64,000 bases of DNA from positions 1-64,000 of the forward strand of contig NZ_MCIB01000023.1 in NCBI RefSeq assembly GCF_003609645.1, in the 5' to 3' direction. The position numbers and the translations under genes are program-made. Every line of letters starts with the position of its first letter. The stretch's first letter is position 1. The notes below the pieces were generated by a model that was given only the letters and a program-made list of their open reading frames with translations, was not told the origin of the DNA and searched no databases. The stretch is from Thermohalobacter berrensis (GTDB lineage Bacteria; Bacillota; Clostridia; Tissierellales; Thermohalobacteraceae). Below, piece after piece: positions 34,485 to 43,692 of this stretch.

Positions 34485-34506
34485 GAAATGGCCAACTATA
34501 TAAACA

Positions 34507-34561
34507 GGGACGGCTCTCTTTTTGACTATTATTTTCCAAAACTGCAAAAGAGAACCGTCCC
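34507..34561. repeat. GGGACGG hairpin repeat, copy R4 (diverged)
   Basis: Left arm GGGACGGCTCT has one change; right arm AGAACCGTCCC is intact. It has the same orientation as R2 and R3 and lies directly right of site C, so R3 and R4 bracket the array as direct repeats. Confidence 0.85.
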
Positions 34562-34583
34562 GCTTTTCACCATTATTTTCCGT

Positions 34584-34736
34584 CTAGTCAAATTCTCTTT
34601 TTACTGCATCCCATTTCTTTTTGTTTGCCCTCAAAGTTTTAACATCAATTAGTTCATCATGGATATCTGGATTAACATAGAAAAATGAACTTTCTGACCT
34701 TTTTGGCTTTTTTCTAAAGTGATGTTTTCTCTCCAT
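34584..34736 (-). CDS. Small hypothetical basic protein
   Basis: A 50-residue frame opens with ATG behind GAAAGGAG (7 bases). The protein is highly basic at the N-terminus (MERKHHFRKKPKRSESSFFY) and ends DVKTLRANKKKWDAVKREFD. The good ribosome-binding site and the sensible protein composition argue for a real gene. I do not recognise it. It is divergent from the beta-CASP gene at 34919. Confidence 0.6.
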   Translation of the reverse strand: MERKHHFRKKPKRSESSFFYVNPDIHDELIDVKTLRANKKKWDAVKREFD

Positions 34737-34918
34737 AAAAATCTCCTTTCAGATGATTTGTAATATATAGTTTCTCTAATTTAATAAAATATATAAATAA
34801 TACTTTACCAATGTTTAAAGAGGGAATAGAGGAATTTTTGATTTTTTTGTAGAATTTATGTAAAATAAAGAAAATTAATAAAATTAAGAACACATTTATA
34901 TTGTTAGGGGGCCTATTT

Positions 34919-36550
34919 ATGAAAATAGAATTTTTAGGAGCTGCTAAGGTTGTAACGGGCTCTAATTTTTTAATTACCACAGATAAGTATAAAATTTTAA
35001 TTGATTGTGGAATGTTTCAAGGAAGTGAACAATTAGAGAAGTTAAATTTTGAAGATTTTAAGTTTGATCCTTCTGAAATAGATTTTATGCTTCTAAGCCA
35101 TGCACATATAGATCATAGTGGCAGGATACCTAAGCTAGTAAAAGAGGGCTTTAATGGTAAAATTATATGTACGAAGGCTACTAAAGATTTATGTGATATT
35201 ATGCTTAAAGATAGTGGTCATATACAGGAATCTGATGCAAAATGGGAAAATAAAAAGAGAAAGAGAGAAGGTAAACCTTTAGTAAAACCACTATATACCG
35301 TAAAAGATGCAACTGTTAGTTTAAACTATTTTGATCCTGTTTTATATGACCAAAAAATTGATATAAATGAAGATGTAACAGTAAGATTTAAGGATGCTGG
35401 TCATATATTAGGTTCATCAATAATTGAGCTTTGGATAAAGGAAAAGGGAAATACAGTAAAAATAGTTTTTACTGGTGATTTAGGTATGAGGGATAGACCA
35501 ATTATAAGAGATCCTGAGCTAATAGAAGAAGCCGATTATCTTATTATTGAATCAACATATGGTAATAGGCTACATGAAAATGCAGAAAAAAGAACGGAAA
35601 AATTAGTAGAAATCATTAACTCTACTGTTATGAATAATGGTACAGTAATAATTCCTTCTTTCGCTGTAGGACGAACACAAGAGCTTATTTATGAACTAAA
35701 TAAATACTATGAATACAATAAAAATCTTGACCAATTTATGAAAATTCCTATATATATAGATAGTCCAATGGCTGTATCAGCCACAGAGGTTTTTCAGGAA
35801 AATACCTACTGTTTTGATGAAGAGGCTAAAAAATTGATATTAAGCGGAGATAACCCATTTGAATTTAGCAACCTTCACTATGTTAGAGATCAACAAGAAT
35901 CTATGCGTTTAAATAATGCAAACTATCCAAAGGTTATTATTTCTGCAAGTGGAATGTGTACTGCAGGAAGGGTTCGTCATCATTTGAAACACAATTTATG
36001 GGATGAAAAAAATAGTGTTGTTTTTGTAGGATATCAGGCAGAGGGAACCCTAGGAAGAATATTAAAGGATGGAGCAAAAAAAGTAAAGCTTCTTGGAGAA
36101 AGAATAGCAGTAAAAGCTAAAATATATGATATAGAAGGTTTTTCAGCCCATGCAGATAGGGATGAATTAATCAGATGGCTTAATGGATTTAAAAGTATGC
36201 CTAATAAAATTTTTATTGTACACGGAGAAGAAGATTCAGCTGAAGAATTTGCAGATTTAGTTTCTGAAAGGTTTAATGTTGAAACAATTGTTCCAGATAT
36301 GGGAGATGTTTTTGATCTTAAGGATGAATTTTATAAAGAAAAATCTGGAGAAGTATTAAAACCACTTCAGCAAAAAGAAAATATACAAGAAGAGTTGCAG
36401 AAGGTTTATGATGAATTTGAAATATTAGCTGCTAAAACGGACCAACTTATTGATAAGGATTTTCTTAAGGATAATTATGATAAGCTTAATAACAAACTTC
36501 TAGAGCTTCAACAAAAACTAATGGATATAAATATTATGTTAGGTAAATAA
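34919..36550 (+). CDS. Metallo-beta-lactamase/beta-CASP fold RNA-processing-type nuclease
   Basis: This 543-residue protein has the MBL zinc motif LLSHAHIDHSG (H-x-H-x-D-H), later zinc ligands in DAGHILGSS and FTGDLG, and the beta-CASP motifs A-C: ESTYGNRLH, IPSFAVGRTQELIYEL and SASGMCTAGRVRHHL, then SAHADRDEL. This is the CPSF73/YSH1-like group, which cuts RNA. It lacks the KH domains of archaeal homologues and the layout of RNase J. A C-terminal coiled coil (about 480-540) is present. The start follows TAGGGGG. RNA cleavage is a family-level assignment. Confidence 0.9.
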   Translation: MKIEFLGAAKVVTGSNFLITTDKYKILIDCGMFQGSEQLEKLNFEDFKFDPSEIDFMLLSHAHIDHSGRIPKLVKEGFNGKIICTKATKDLCDIMLKDSGHIQESDAKWENKKRKREGKPLVKPLYTVKDATVSLNYFDPVLYDQKIDINEDVTVRFKDAGHILGSSIIELWIKEKGNTVKIVFTGDLGMRDRPIIRDPELIEEADYLIIESTYGNRLHENAEKRTEKLVEIINSTVMNNGTVIIPSFAVGRTQELIYELNKYYEYNKNLDQFMKIPIYIDSPMAVSATEVFQENTYCFDEEAKKLILSGDNPFEFSNLHYVRDQQESMRLNNANYPKVIISASGMCTAGRVRHHLKHNLWDEKNSVVFVGYQAEGTLGRILKDGAKKVKLLGERIAVKAKIYDIEGFSAHADRDELIRWLNGFKSMPNKIFIVHGEEDSAEEFADLVSERFNVETIVPDMGDVFDLKDEFYKEKSGEVLKPLQQKENIQEELQKVYDEFEILAAKTDQLIDKDFLKDNYDKLNNKLLELQQKLMDINIMLGK

Positions 36551-36553
36551 ATT

Positions 36554-36579
36554 AAACTGCGTCCAATTGGACGCAGTTT
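36554..36579. terminator. Bidirectional terminator
   Basis: The perfect palindrome AAACTGCGTCC-AATT-GGACGCAGTTT lies between convergent genes and overlaps the bactofilin stop codon. Confidence 0.85.
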
Positions 36580-36904
36580 AATTTATCCTTTTACACTTAC
36601 CATTAAAAAATGCTCCTCTGTCTATAATAAACTTTTTAGTTATAATATCACCTGTAAGTATACTGTTTTCAGTAAGATGAATTTTAGTTTTTGCTTTAAT
36701 ATTACCATTAACTTCACCATTAATAATTATATTATCAGCTTCTACATTTCCAATAATTTTACCCGTTGAGCTTATATATACATTATTTGCAGAATATATA
36801 TCACCCTTAAAAATACCATTAATTTTAATATCTCCAGATGCATTAAGTGTACCTTGAAAGAGGGCATTCTTCTCAAGAACCATTAATGATTTAGATTTAC
36901 TCAT
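36578..36904 (-). CDS. Bactofilin (polymer-forming cytoskeletal protein)
   Basis: This 108-residue protein is almost entirely the bactofilin (DUF583) beta-helix: GTLNASGDIKINGIFKGDIY, then SSTGKIIGNVEADNIIINGE, then VNGNIKAKTKIHLTENSILT, with regular Gly-x-Ile spacing. Bactofilins polymerise without nucleotide and organise cell-shape or envelope machinery. The N-terminal 12 residues lack a membrane anchor. The start ATG is behind GGGGG. Single gene. Confidence 0.9.
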   Translation of the reverse strand: MSKSKSLMVLEKNALFQGTLNASGDIKINGIFKGDIYSANNVYISSTGKIIGNVEADNIIINGEVNGNIKAKTKIHLTENSILTGDIITKKFIIDRGAFFNGKCKRIN

Positions 36905-37000
36905 AGTTCGTCCCCCATAAGGTTATTTTAATTATATTATATTACTTTTGGGGAAAGAACTAATGAGGCTTAGATACTAATTTTATATCATACTTAAGTT

Positions 37001-37795
37001 CTAATTGTCAGTTTCTTCCTTGAGCTTTTCTACAGCAGCACTTACTGAATTGGAGGCATCTAGCTGTACTTGAGATAATTTCTTTAAATTATCTATTTCA
37101 TTATTTATTTTCTCTATTTCAGTAGATAATTTTACTAATATATCATTAATCTCTTTAGCAAAGTTTTCACTCTCATTTGCAAGCTTTTGAATCTCACTAG
37201 CTACTACAGAAAAACCTTTTCCATATTCTCCTGCCCTTGCAGCTTCTATATTGGCATTTAATCCTAATATTTTAATTTGCTGAGCTATTTTATTTACATA
37301 CTGAACAATCTTGTCACTTTCCTCAATATACTTGTTTGAGGCTTCCGTTGTATTTACTAACATTTCACTTACATTATGTATGTCCTCTACAGAAGTTGCT
37401 ATTTCTTCTAATCGATTTTGGACTACTAAAGAAGTTTCATTTATTGCACTCATTTGAGCATCAAGCTTTTCTAATGTTTCTATATCCCTTTCAACTAAAG
37501 TCATTATAAGGAAAGCACCTTGAGAATCAATAATTTTACAGTCATCTCCATATTTATCATGAAGTGTGTTAGCTACATTCTCTATCCCAGTAGCTTCTAT
37601 AATCATATCTGTATCTACAGGGTTTATATCTTCTATAGATGTTGAGGTATCAACATTTAATTTCTTTGCAAGTTTAATTCCAGATGCATTTACATTGGTA
37701 TCAATTATAACACTTACATGGACCTCATCTAATCGAGCTAGTGATTTAAGAATAGCTGTTCCACCTTTTCCAGCTCCAACTATTGCAACCTTCAT
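37001..37795 (-). CDS. Cytoplasmic chemoreceptor with an N-terminal Rossmann (NAD-binding-like) domain
   Basis: This 264-residue protein is a fusion. Residues 1-110 look like a dinucleotide-binding fold: [10 protein letters not shown] (G7-x-G9-x-G11-G12), an acidic end of strand 2 (VIIDTN), then DMIIEATG at about 63-70 as in homoserine or aspartate dehydrogenases. Residues 113-264 are a methyl-accepting signalling domain with the kinase-contact tip [20 protein letters not shown]. It has no membrane helices. The sensor domain lacks the catalytic half of a dehydrogenase, so it probably binds NAD(H) or a similar ligand and reports redox or metabolic state to CheA or another partner. The ligand and the lack of chemotaxis genes nearby leave its output open. 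Confidence 0.88.
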   Translation of the reverse strand: MKVAIVGAGKGGTAILKSLARLDEVHVSVIIDTNVNASGIKLAKKLNVDTSTSIEDINPVDTDMIIEATGIENVANTLHDKYGDDCKIIDSQGAFLIMTLVERDIETLEKLDAQMSAINETSLVVQNRLEEIATSVEDIHNVSEMLVNTTEASNKYIEESDKIVQYVNKIAQQIKILGLNANIEAARAGEYGKGFSVVASEIQKLANESENFAKEINDILVKLSTEIEKINNEIDNLKKLSQVQLDASNSVSAAVEKLKEETDN

Positions 37796-37955
37796 ATATT
37801 TGTCCCCCTTTAATATAACCTTATATTTAATTTTATATTATAAGACAAGAATTTTCAATTTTATATAAAAAATAGAAAATAATTTTTGCTGAAATTTAGC
37901 AATAAGTATAATTATTGCCACATGGGATTACAATAATTAAAAAAGGGTGATATCT

Positions 37956-38162
37956 TTGCTATATATAGGACTTATTTTCATAATAAATGGCTTATATCTT
38001 ATTCTAAGTGATGTATATGATTTAAAAGTTTTAATAAAGGACAGGGAATTTATAAAAAAGAAAGGCTTTAAGGTAGATACTTTTTATGAGTTAAAAGTTT
38101 CGGTAGGACTTCTATCAATAGCTTTAGGAATTTTCTCCGTATTAAATTATATTTACTATTAA
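37956..38162 (+). CDS. Small hypothetical membrane protein
   Basis: This 68-residue protein has two membrane helices (about 2-20 and 44-64) around a basic loop (LIKDREFIKKKGFKVD). TTG 37956 fits best with AAGGG about 8 bases upstream; GTG 37947 would leave no spacing. It ends 12 bases before the next gene and is probably cotranscribed with it. Confidence 0.55.
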   Translation: MLYIGLIFIINGLYLILSDVYDLKVLIKDREFIKKKGFKVDTFYELKVSVGLLSIALGIFSVLNYIYY

Positions 38163-38174
38163 AAGGGTGTATTT

Positions 38175-40088
38175 ATGAGAAGATATTTGGCTGTTTTTTT
38201 TACTATAATTATTTTAATTTTAAACATAAATAATACTGTTATTGCAGATAAAAATAAAAAAACTTTAATTATCATTGTAGACAAGTTAGATTTTTTTTTG
38301 GCTAAAGAAATCTATAATGATAAAAACATGTCTATAGGGCTTATGAATATAAAAACTGGTAACATATATAAAAATAATAGTCAGGAAAGTTTTTTTACTA
38401 CTATTTCAACTGGTAGAAGGGTAAAGGTAGAAAAAGGACTTTTTAAAGGAATTACTAAAAAGTCAAAAGGATTATATATAAAAGGATATGATGACATTTT
38501 TAGTTTTTCCTGGGAAATAGATATCTTCGGTCAGTTTTTTAAAAAGCAGAAAATTAAAGTTGGATATATAGGAAAGGACCCTTCAGCAATTATTGCTGCT
38601 GATAAAAATGGATTCATAGAATATGGGGAAAATAAGGTAATATATAACCTTTCATGGCTTGAATCAGAAATAGAAAATATTTATAAAAAAGTTGATATTC
38701 TTATACTTTCATATAAATTTAAAGAGGAAAATAAAAGGATTAGAATACTAAACAATCTTTTAAAAAATATTGACTATCAATACCTTCTTATTTTTCCACA
38801 AGATATAAAGGGAGATATTAATAAAAGGTGGAATACTACGCTAGTTCCATTGTTATATAAACTTCCCTATTCTAAAAAAGGTATTCTTACAAGTGGTACA
38901 ACCAAAAGAGTAGGAGTAATAACAAACTTAGATATCTTTCCAACTATAGCTTCAATTTATAATATAGATAATTCAATGTTTATAGGAAACCCTATTGAAG
39001 TAATAGATAATAAAAAGGCCTTTAATATATCAAAGGATAATCTAATAGAGTTTTTAAACTTAAATATTATTAAATATATTATCCATGGAATTATTATTTT
39101 ATCTCAATTTTATATTATTTTAAAATGGAATAGTAAAGATAAAAAGAAAATCAGAAATTTAAAAACAGTTTCTACTAGTATATCAGCTGGGATATTTATT
39201 TCTTTGATACTGGGTTTATTAGATATCCATAAAAGTATAATCTTATATGTATTAATTTTTTTACTATCTTCCATAACAGTATCATTTATATTTTTAAAAA
39301 AGGAAATTAAAGTTGTGATGTTATTATGTATAGGAACAAGTTTTATGATATTATTTGGTATATTTATATATAAACCGATTATTTATGATTCATATATTGG
39401 ATATAACAATATAGTAGCAGGTGGGAGATTCTACGGTTTAAATAATGAGATAATGGGTGTACTGTTATCAACCTCTATAATAGGATACTTTTCCTTAAGA
39501 GAAAAAATAGAAAATAGTATTATTAAGAATAGTATTTTATTTTTATATTTCCCATTAGTAATTTTATCTCTATCTAATAGATATGGAGCTAACTTCGGGG
39601 GCTTTTTAGGAGCCATAACAGCATTTTTAATGATTATATATATAATTATTTTTGGAGCTAAACTAGAAGAAAAAAATTTTTTACTATTAGCATCTATAGG
39701 GGTTGTAATTTTTTTATTTAATATATATTTTGATGTAAATAATGCTGAAAAAACACATATTGGTAACTTAATTGAAAGAATTAATTTAAATGGATTAAAT
39801 GAGTTTGTAACGGTATTTATTAGTAAAATAAAGCAGTTTATGTTTATGATTGTAATTCCACCATGGAGTATTATATTTTTAGGGCAGCTATATTTTATAA
39901 TAAAAATATATAAATCTGAAAAAGGACTATTATTTAAAATTAAAGATATATATCCAGAGATTATGAAGGGAATGTATGTAGTTTTTATTACTTCAGTTGT
40001 TGTTCTATTTATGAATGATACTGGGGTTATTTCCTTTGTATATATGAATACATATCTAATATCAATTATTATAAATTTATTAAATTAA
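38175..40088 (+). CDS. Alkaline-phosphatase-like extracytoplasmic domain fused to a polytopic membrane domain
   Basis: This 637-residue protein has a signal peptide (1-24), then an extracytoplasmic domain resembling the alkaline phosphatase/sulfatase fold (KKTLIIIVDKLDF near the start, GILTSGTTKRVGVITNLDIF then PTIASIYNI near 265-290). Eight or more membrane helices follow from about 300 to the end. The LTSGTTKRxGxxxNxDxxPT element is typical of this family of Firmicute proteins. The metal ligands of true phosphatases are not clearly preserved, so catalytic activity is doubtful. A role in envelope polymer handling is a guess. It sits between a small membrane protein gene and an EIIA gene with short gaps. 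Confidence 0.7.
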   Translation: MRRYLAVFFTIIILILNINNTVIADKNKKTLIIIVDKLDFFLAKEIYNDKNMSIGLMNIKTGNIYKNNSQESFFTTISTGRRVKVEKGLFKGITKKSKGLYIKGYDDIFSFSWEIDIFGQFFKKQKIKVGYIGKDPSAIIAADKNGFIEYGENKVIYNLSWLESEIENIYKKVDILILSYKFKEENKRIRILNNLLKNIDYQYLLIFPQDIKGDINKRWNTTLVPLLYKLPYSKKGILTSGTTKRVGVITNLDIFPTIASIYNIDNSMFIGNPIEVIDNKKAFNISKDNLIEFLNLNIIKYIIHGIIILSQFYIILKWNSKDKKKIRNLKTVSTSISAGIFISLILGLLDIHKSIILYVLIFLLSSITVSFIFLKKEIKVVMLLCIGTSFMILFGIFIYKPIIYDSYIGYNNIVAGGRFYGLNNEIMGVLLSTSIIGYFSLREKIENSIIKNSILFLYFPLVILSLSNRYGANFGGFLGAITAFLMIIYIIIFGAKLEEKNFLLLASIGVVIFLFNIYFDVNNAEKTHIGNLIERINLNGLNEFVTVFISKIKQFMFMIVIPPWSIIFLGQLYFIIKIYKSEKGLLFKIKDIYPEIMKGMYVVFITSVVVLFMNDTGVISFVYMNTYLISIIINLLN

Positions 40089-40108
40089 ACATAATAGGGG
40101 GACAAAAT

Positions 40109-40552
40109 ATGTTAAAGAAGCTTTTAAATAAAGATACTATTAAATTAGATATAGTAGCAAATGATTGGAAGGAAGCAATATTTAAGGGATGTGAAATACT
40201 TTTAGATAAAGGATACATAGAGAAAAAATATATAGATTCAATAATAAAAAATATTGAAGAAAATGGGCCCTATATAGTTATAACTAAAGGTGTAGCATTT
40301 CCACATTCTAAACCAGAGGATGGGGTTAACCATCTAGCGATGAGTCTAGTTACTTTAAAAGAGCCAGTTTATTTTGGCCATGAACAAAATGACCCTGTAA
40401 GATTAGTTATTACACTTGCAGCTGTAGATAGTAATACACACTTATCTGCATTAAGTAAATTTATTAGTCTTTTAAGAAGTAGTGAAGATATAGAAAAAAT
40501 TATTAATTCTAAGACTAAAGAAGAAGTTATAAAAATAATTGAAAAGTTTTAA
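40109..40552 (+). CDS. PTS EIIA domain protein, fructose/mannitol/ascorbate type
   Basis: This 147-residue stand-alone EIIA (PTS_EIIA_2) carries the phospho-acceptor His66 in GVAFPHSKPEDGV and the family blocks LLDKGYIEKKYIDSIIKNIE and EPVYFGHEQNDPVRLVITLA. In a transporter it would receive phosphate from HPr and pass it to EIIB. No EIIB or EIIC gene is nearby, so it either serves a distant transporter or is regulatory, like the EIIA-type regulatory proteins. The LacI regulator gene follows after 124 bases. Confidence 0.9.
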   Translation: MLKKLLNKDTIKLDIVANDWKEAIFKGCEILLDKGYIEKKYIDSIIKNIEENGPYIVITKGVAFPHSKPEDGVNHLAMSLVTLKEPVYFGHEQNDPVRLVITLAAVDSNTHLSALSKFISLLRSSEDIEKIINSKTKEEVIKIIEKF

Positions 40553-40676
40553 AAGAATAAATATCGAATAATAACAAATTAAGAGAAAGATAAATATACA
40601 GGAGAAAAGATACAAGTTAAGGTCATAATGATAAATGTGATATAATAATATTAATAAATTGTAGGATGTGGTAAAT

Positions 40677-41675
40677 ATGCCAGTAACTATTAAAGATGTT
40701 GCTAAACTTGCAAAGGTATCTCCATCAACTGTATCAAGGGTTATTGCTGAAAGCCCCAAGATTAGTGAAGAAACAAAAAAGAGAGTATATAAAGCAATGA
40801 AAGAGTTAAATTATTATCCAAATGCCATAGCTAGAAGTTTAGCAAACAAATCCTCTAAAACCTTAGGGATAATTTTGCCTAATACTGCTGAAGACTTATT
40901 TGTAAATCCTTTTTTTATACAGGCTATGAGGGGAATAAGTACTTATGCTCAAAAAAGAGGGTATTACATAATGCTTGCCTATGGGGAAGAAGAAGAAAAT
41001 GAAATAAATATCATAAAAGATTATACAAATAGTAAATTAGTAGATGGAATTATTCTTTTGACAGTAAGACAGAATGATAAAGCAATAAAATATTTAAGAG
41101 AAGCAAGACGTTCCTTCGTTGTTATAGGTAGACCAAAAAACTTAGAAAATGTTTTATGGGTAGATAATGATAACTTTAAAGCAATGTATGATGTAACTAC
41201 ATATCTTATAGAAAAGGGACATAAAAACATAGCTTTTATCGGTGGACCATATAATCTAAATGTTACTAAAGACAGATTTGAAGGATACAAAAGGGCACTT
41301 GAAATTAGAGGTATTTCATTAGATAAGGAGTTAATAAAGGAAGCGGATTTTAATGAAGTTAAAGGATATCAAGCTATGAATGAGATATTAAAAAATAAAA
41401 CTCCTTCAGCTGTTATTACAACAGATGATCTTATAGCCTTTGGAGCATTAAATGCTATTAAAGAACAGAATAAAAAAATAGCATTAGTGGGATTTAACAA
41501 TACACCACTGGCAGCTTATCAGAAGCCTACATTAACTTCGGTGGACATTAATGCAGAAAAATTAGGTTATAATGCTGCAAAGCTTTTAATAAGCAAGTTA
41601 GAAAATAAGAAAGTTGATAAAAACCATTATATTGTTGAAACAAAGTTAATTGAAAGGGAATCTACAAAGGGGTAA
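40677..41675 (+). CDS. LacI family transcriptional regulator (MalR-like)
   Basis: This 332-residue regulator has the LacI HTH and hinge (VTIKDVAKLAKVSPSTVSRV, then NYYPNAIARSLANKSSKTLG) and a periplasmic-binding-protein-like effector domain (GIILPN; VDGIILLTVRQN; HKNIAFIGGPYNL; AVITTDDLIAFGAL; ALVGFNNTPLAAYQKPTLTS). ATG 40677 is chosen for spacing to AGGA. It precedes pullulanase and the other alpha-glucan genes, so maltodextrin control is likely. A LacI-type operator (ATGCAACCGTTTGCAT) lies at 49539, in front of the GH31 gene. Confidence 0.9.
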   Translation: MPVTIKDVAKLAKVSPSTVSRVIAESPKISEETKKRVYKAMKELNYYPNAIARSLANKSSKTLGIILPNTAEDLFVNPFFIQAMRGISTYAQKRGYYIMLAYGEEEENEINIIKDYTNSKLVDGIILLTVRQNDKAIKYLREARRSFVVIGRPKNLENVLWVDNDNFKAMYDVTTYLIEKGHKNIAFIGGPYNLNVTKDRFEGYKRALEIRGISLDKELIKEADFNEVKGYQAMNEILKNKTPSAVITTDDLIAFGALNAIKEQNKKIALVGFNNTPLAAYQKPTLTSVDINAEKLGYNAAKLLISKLENKKVDKNHYIVETKLIERESTKG

Positions 41676-41699
41676 AAATAAAAAACACAATAAATTTGA

Positions 41700-41732
41700 C
41701 CCTACTTGTAAAAAAGTAGGGTTATTTTTTAC
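41700..41732 (+). terminator. Terminator of the lacI-type gene
   Basis: An 8-bp stem CCCTACTT / AAGTAGGG with a 6-base loop, followed by TTATTTTTT. Confidence 0.85.
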
Positions 41733-41780
41733 TTGAAATTCATAAACTGTTATACAACAAATAAAAGAGGAGAATGTCTG

Positions 41781-43673
41781 ATGTATAAAAAAGAGGATTT
41801 GTTAGATATGGTTTATACAGGTGATGATTTAGGAGCAACATACAGGAAAGATTATACTATATTTAAAGTATGGTCTCCTGTGGCAGATAATATGAAGGTA
41901 GTAGTTTATGAAAATTATGATGATAATGTGGGAACAGAATATCCTATGAAGTTAAGTGAAAATGGAGTTTGGGAACTGAAACTAAAGGGTGATTATAAAA
42001 ATAAGTATTATAATTATAGGGTAACTATAGATGGAGTTGAAAAGGAGACACCAGATCCTTATACAAAGGGTGCTACAGCTAATGGGAAAAAGGGAATGAT
42101 AGTTGATTTTAAATCAATTAATCCTAAAGGATGGGAAAATCATAAAATTCCAAAGGCTTTAGAGCTGACAGAATCGGTAATATACGAAATACATGTAAGG
42201 GATTTTTCCGTATCAGAAGATTCAGGAATAAAAAATAAAGGAAAGTATCTTGCCTTTACTGAGAAAAATACTAGAGGTCCACATGGTATTAAAACTGGCT
42301 TAGACCATTTAATAGAATTAGGAATTACACATTTGCATTTATTGCCAGTTTTTGATTTTGCAAGTGTGGATGAAACTAAAGAAGGAGAATATAATTGGGG
42401 TTATGACCCTTACCTTTATAATGTTCCAGAGGGCTCCTATGCAACAGACCCTTATGATGGAAGGGTGAGGATTAGGGAATTTAAAGAGATGGTTAAAACT
42501 CTCCATGAAAATGGTATAAGGGTTGTAATGGATGTTGTTTACAATCACACATATACAACAGGTGACAGTCCCTTTGATATACTTGTACCGAAGTATTATT
42601 ATCGTACTGATATTGATGAAATCTATACAAATGGTTCAGGTTGTGGTAATGAGATTGCAACAGAAAAACCTATGGTAAGAAAGTTTATTCTTGATTCAGT
42701 TAAGTTTTGGGCAACAGAATATAAAATAGATGGATTTAGATTTGACCTTATGGGGCTATTGGATATTATAACAATGAAAGTAATTGAGAAAGAATTAAAA
42801 GAAATTAATCCTAATATTTTAATATATGGAGAGCCTTGGACAGGAGGAGCTTCAGCTTTACCATTTGAAAAGCAATTCAAAAAGGGTAGCCAAAGGGGAA
42901 TAGATATTGCAGTATTTAATGATGATTTTAGAAATGTAATAAAAGGTGATAATGATGGTATAGAAAGAGGATTTGCAACTGGAAAATATGGACTTGAAAA
43001 GGAAATTAAAAAGGGAATAGTAGGAAGTATACACTATAATGATGAAATTGTAAGTTTTACTGAAAATCCTGTTGAAACTATTAATTATGTAAGCTCCCAT
43101 GATAATCTCTGTCTATTTGATAAGATAGAAAAGAGTAATCCTGATAATACGCCTAAAGAAAGAGAAAAAATGAACAGATTATCATTGGCATTAATTATAA
43201 CCTCACAGGGGATACCATTTATACAGGGTGGTACAGAATTTTTAAGAACTAAATTTGGAGACCATAATAGTTATAATTCAGGTGATAATATAAATAAAAT
43301 TAAGTGGAGCAGAAAAGCTGAATATAACCAAACCTTTGAATATATTAAGGGTTTAATTGATTTTAGAAAAAGTCAAAGGGTAATGAAGCTTAATAAAGCT
43401 GAAGAAATTAAGAGTAGTTTAACCTTTATTGATACCCCTGAAAATTGTGTAGGATATTTGTTAAATTCACCTTATAGTGAAGATTATCAATATATATTAG
43501 TAATCCACAATGCCAATAGGGAAAGTGTAGAGATAAAACTACCTATGGAAGGTAAATGGAAGGTAATTGCTAATGAATATAAAGTTAATAAAAATGGAAT
43601 AGAAAATGAAAATATATACTGTGAGGATGTAGTAAATGTAGAATCAATATCCACCTATATTTTATGTAAGTAA
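41781..43673 (+). CDS. pulA: Type I pullulanase (GH13)
   Basis: This 630-residue debranching enzyme cuts alpha-1,6 bonds in pullulan and limit dextrins. It has an N-terminal CBM48-like domain (FKVWSPVADNMKVVVYENYD), the pullulanase signature YNWGYDPYLYNVPEGSYA and the GH13 regions DVVYNH, GFRFDLMG (nucleophile Asp), IYGEPW (acid/base Glu) and YVSSHDN (third Asp), all intact. There is no signal peptide, so it acts on imported maltodextrins or glycogen. ATG 41781 is chosen because GAGGAG lies 8 bases upstream. Confidence 0.95.
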   Translation: MYKKEDLLDMVYTGDDLGATYRKDYTIFKVWSPVADNMKVVVYENYDDNVGTEYPMKLSENGVWELKLKGDYKNKYYNYRVTIDGVEKETPDPYTKGATANGKKGMIVDFKSINPKGWENHKIPKALELTESVIYEIHVRDFSVSEDSGIKNKGKYLAFTEKNTRGPHGIKTGLDHLIELGITHLHLLPVFDFASVDETKEGEYNWGYDPYLYNVPEGSYATDPYDGRVRIREFKEMVKTLHENGIRVVMDVVYNHTYTTGDSPFDILVPKYYYRTDIDEIYTNGSGCGNEIATEKPMVRKFILDSVKFWATEYKIDGFRFDLMGLLDIITMKVIEKELKEINPNILIYGEPWTGGASALPFEKQFKKGSQRGIDIAVFNDDFRNVIKGDNDGIERGFATGKYGLEKEIKKGIVGSIHYNDEIVSFTENPVETINYVSSHDNLCLFDKIEKSNPDNTPKEREKMNRLSLALIITSQGIPFIQGGTEFLRTKFGDHNSYNSGDNINKIKWSRKAEYNQTFEYIKGLIDFRKSQRVMKLNKAEEIKSSLTFIDTPENCVGYLLNSPYSEDYQYILVIHNANRESVEIKLPMEGKWKVIANEYKVNKNGIENENIYCEDVVNVESISTYILCK

Positions 43674-43692
43674 ACTATAAACAAAAAATTAT

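Noticed and set aside
34304-34539. Two minus-strand open frames of 63-66 codons
   Set aside because: They lie across the structured site C and repeat R4, have no ribosome-binding sites and show non-protein-like composition.
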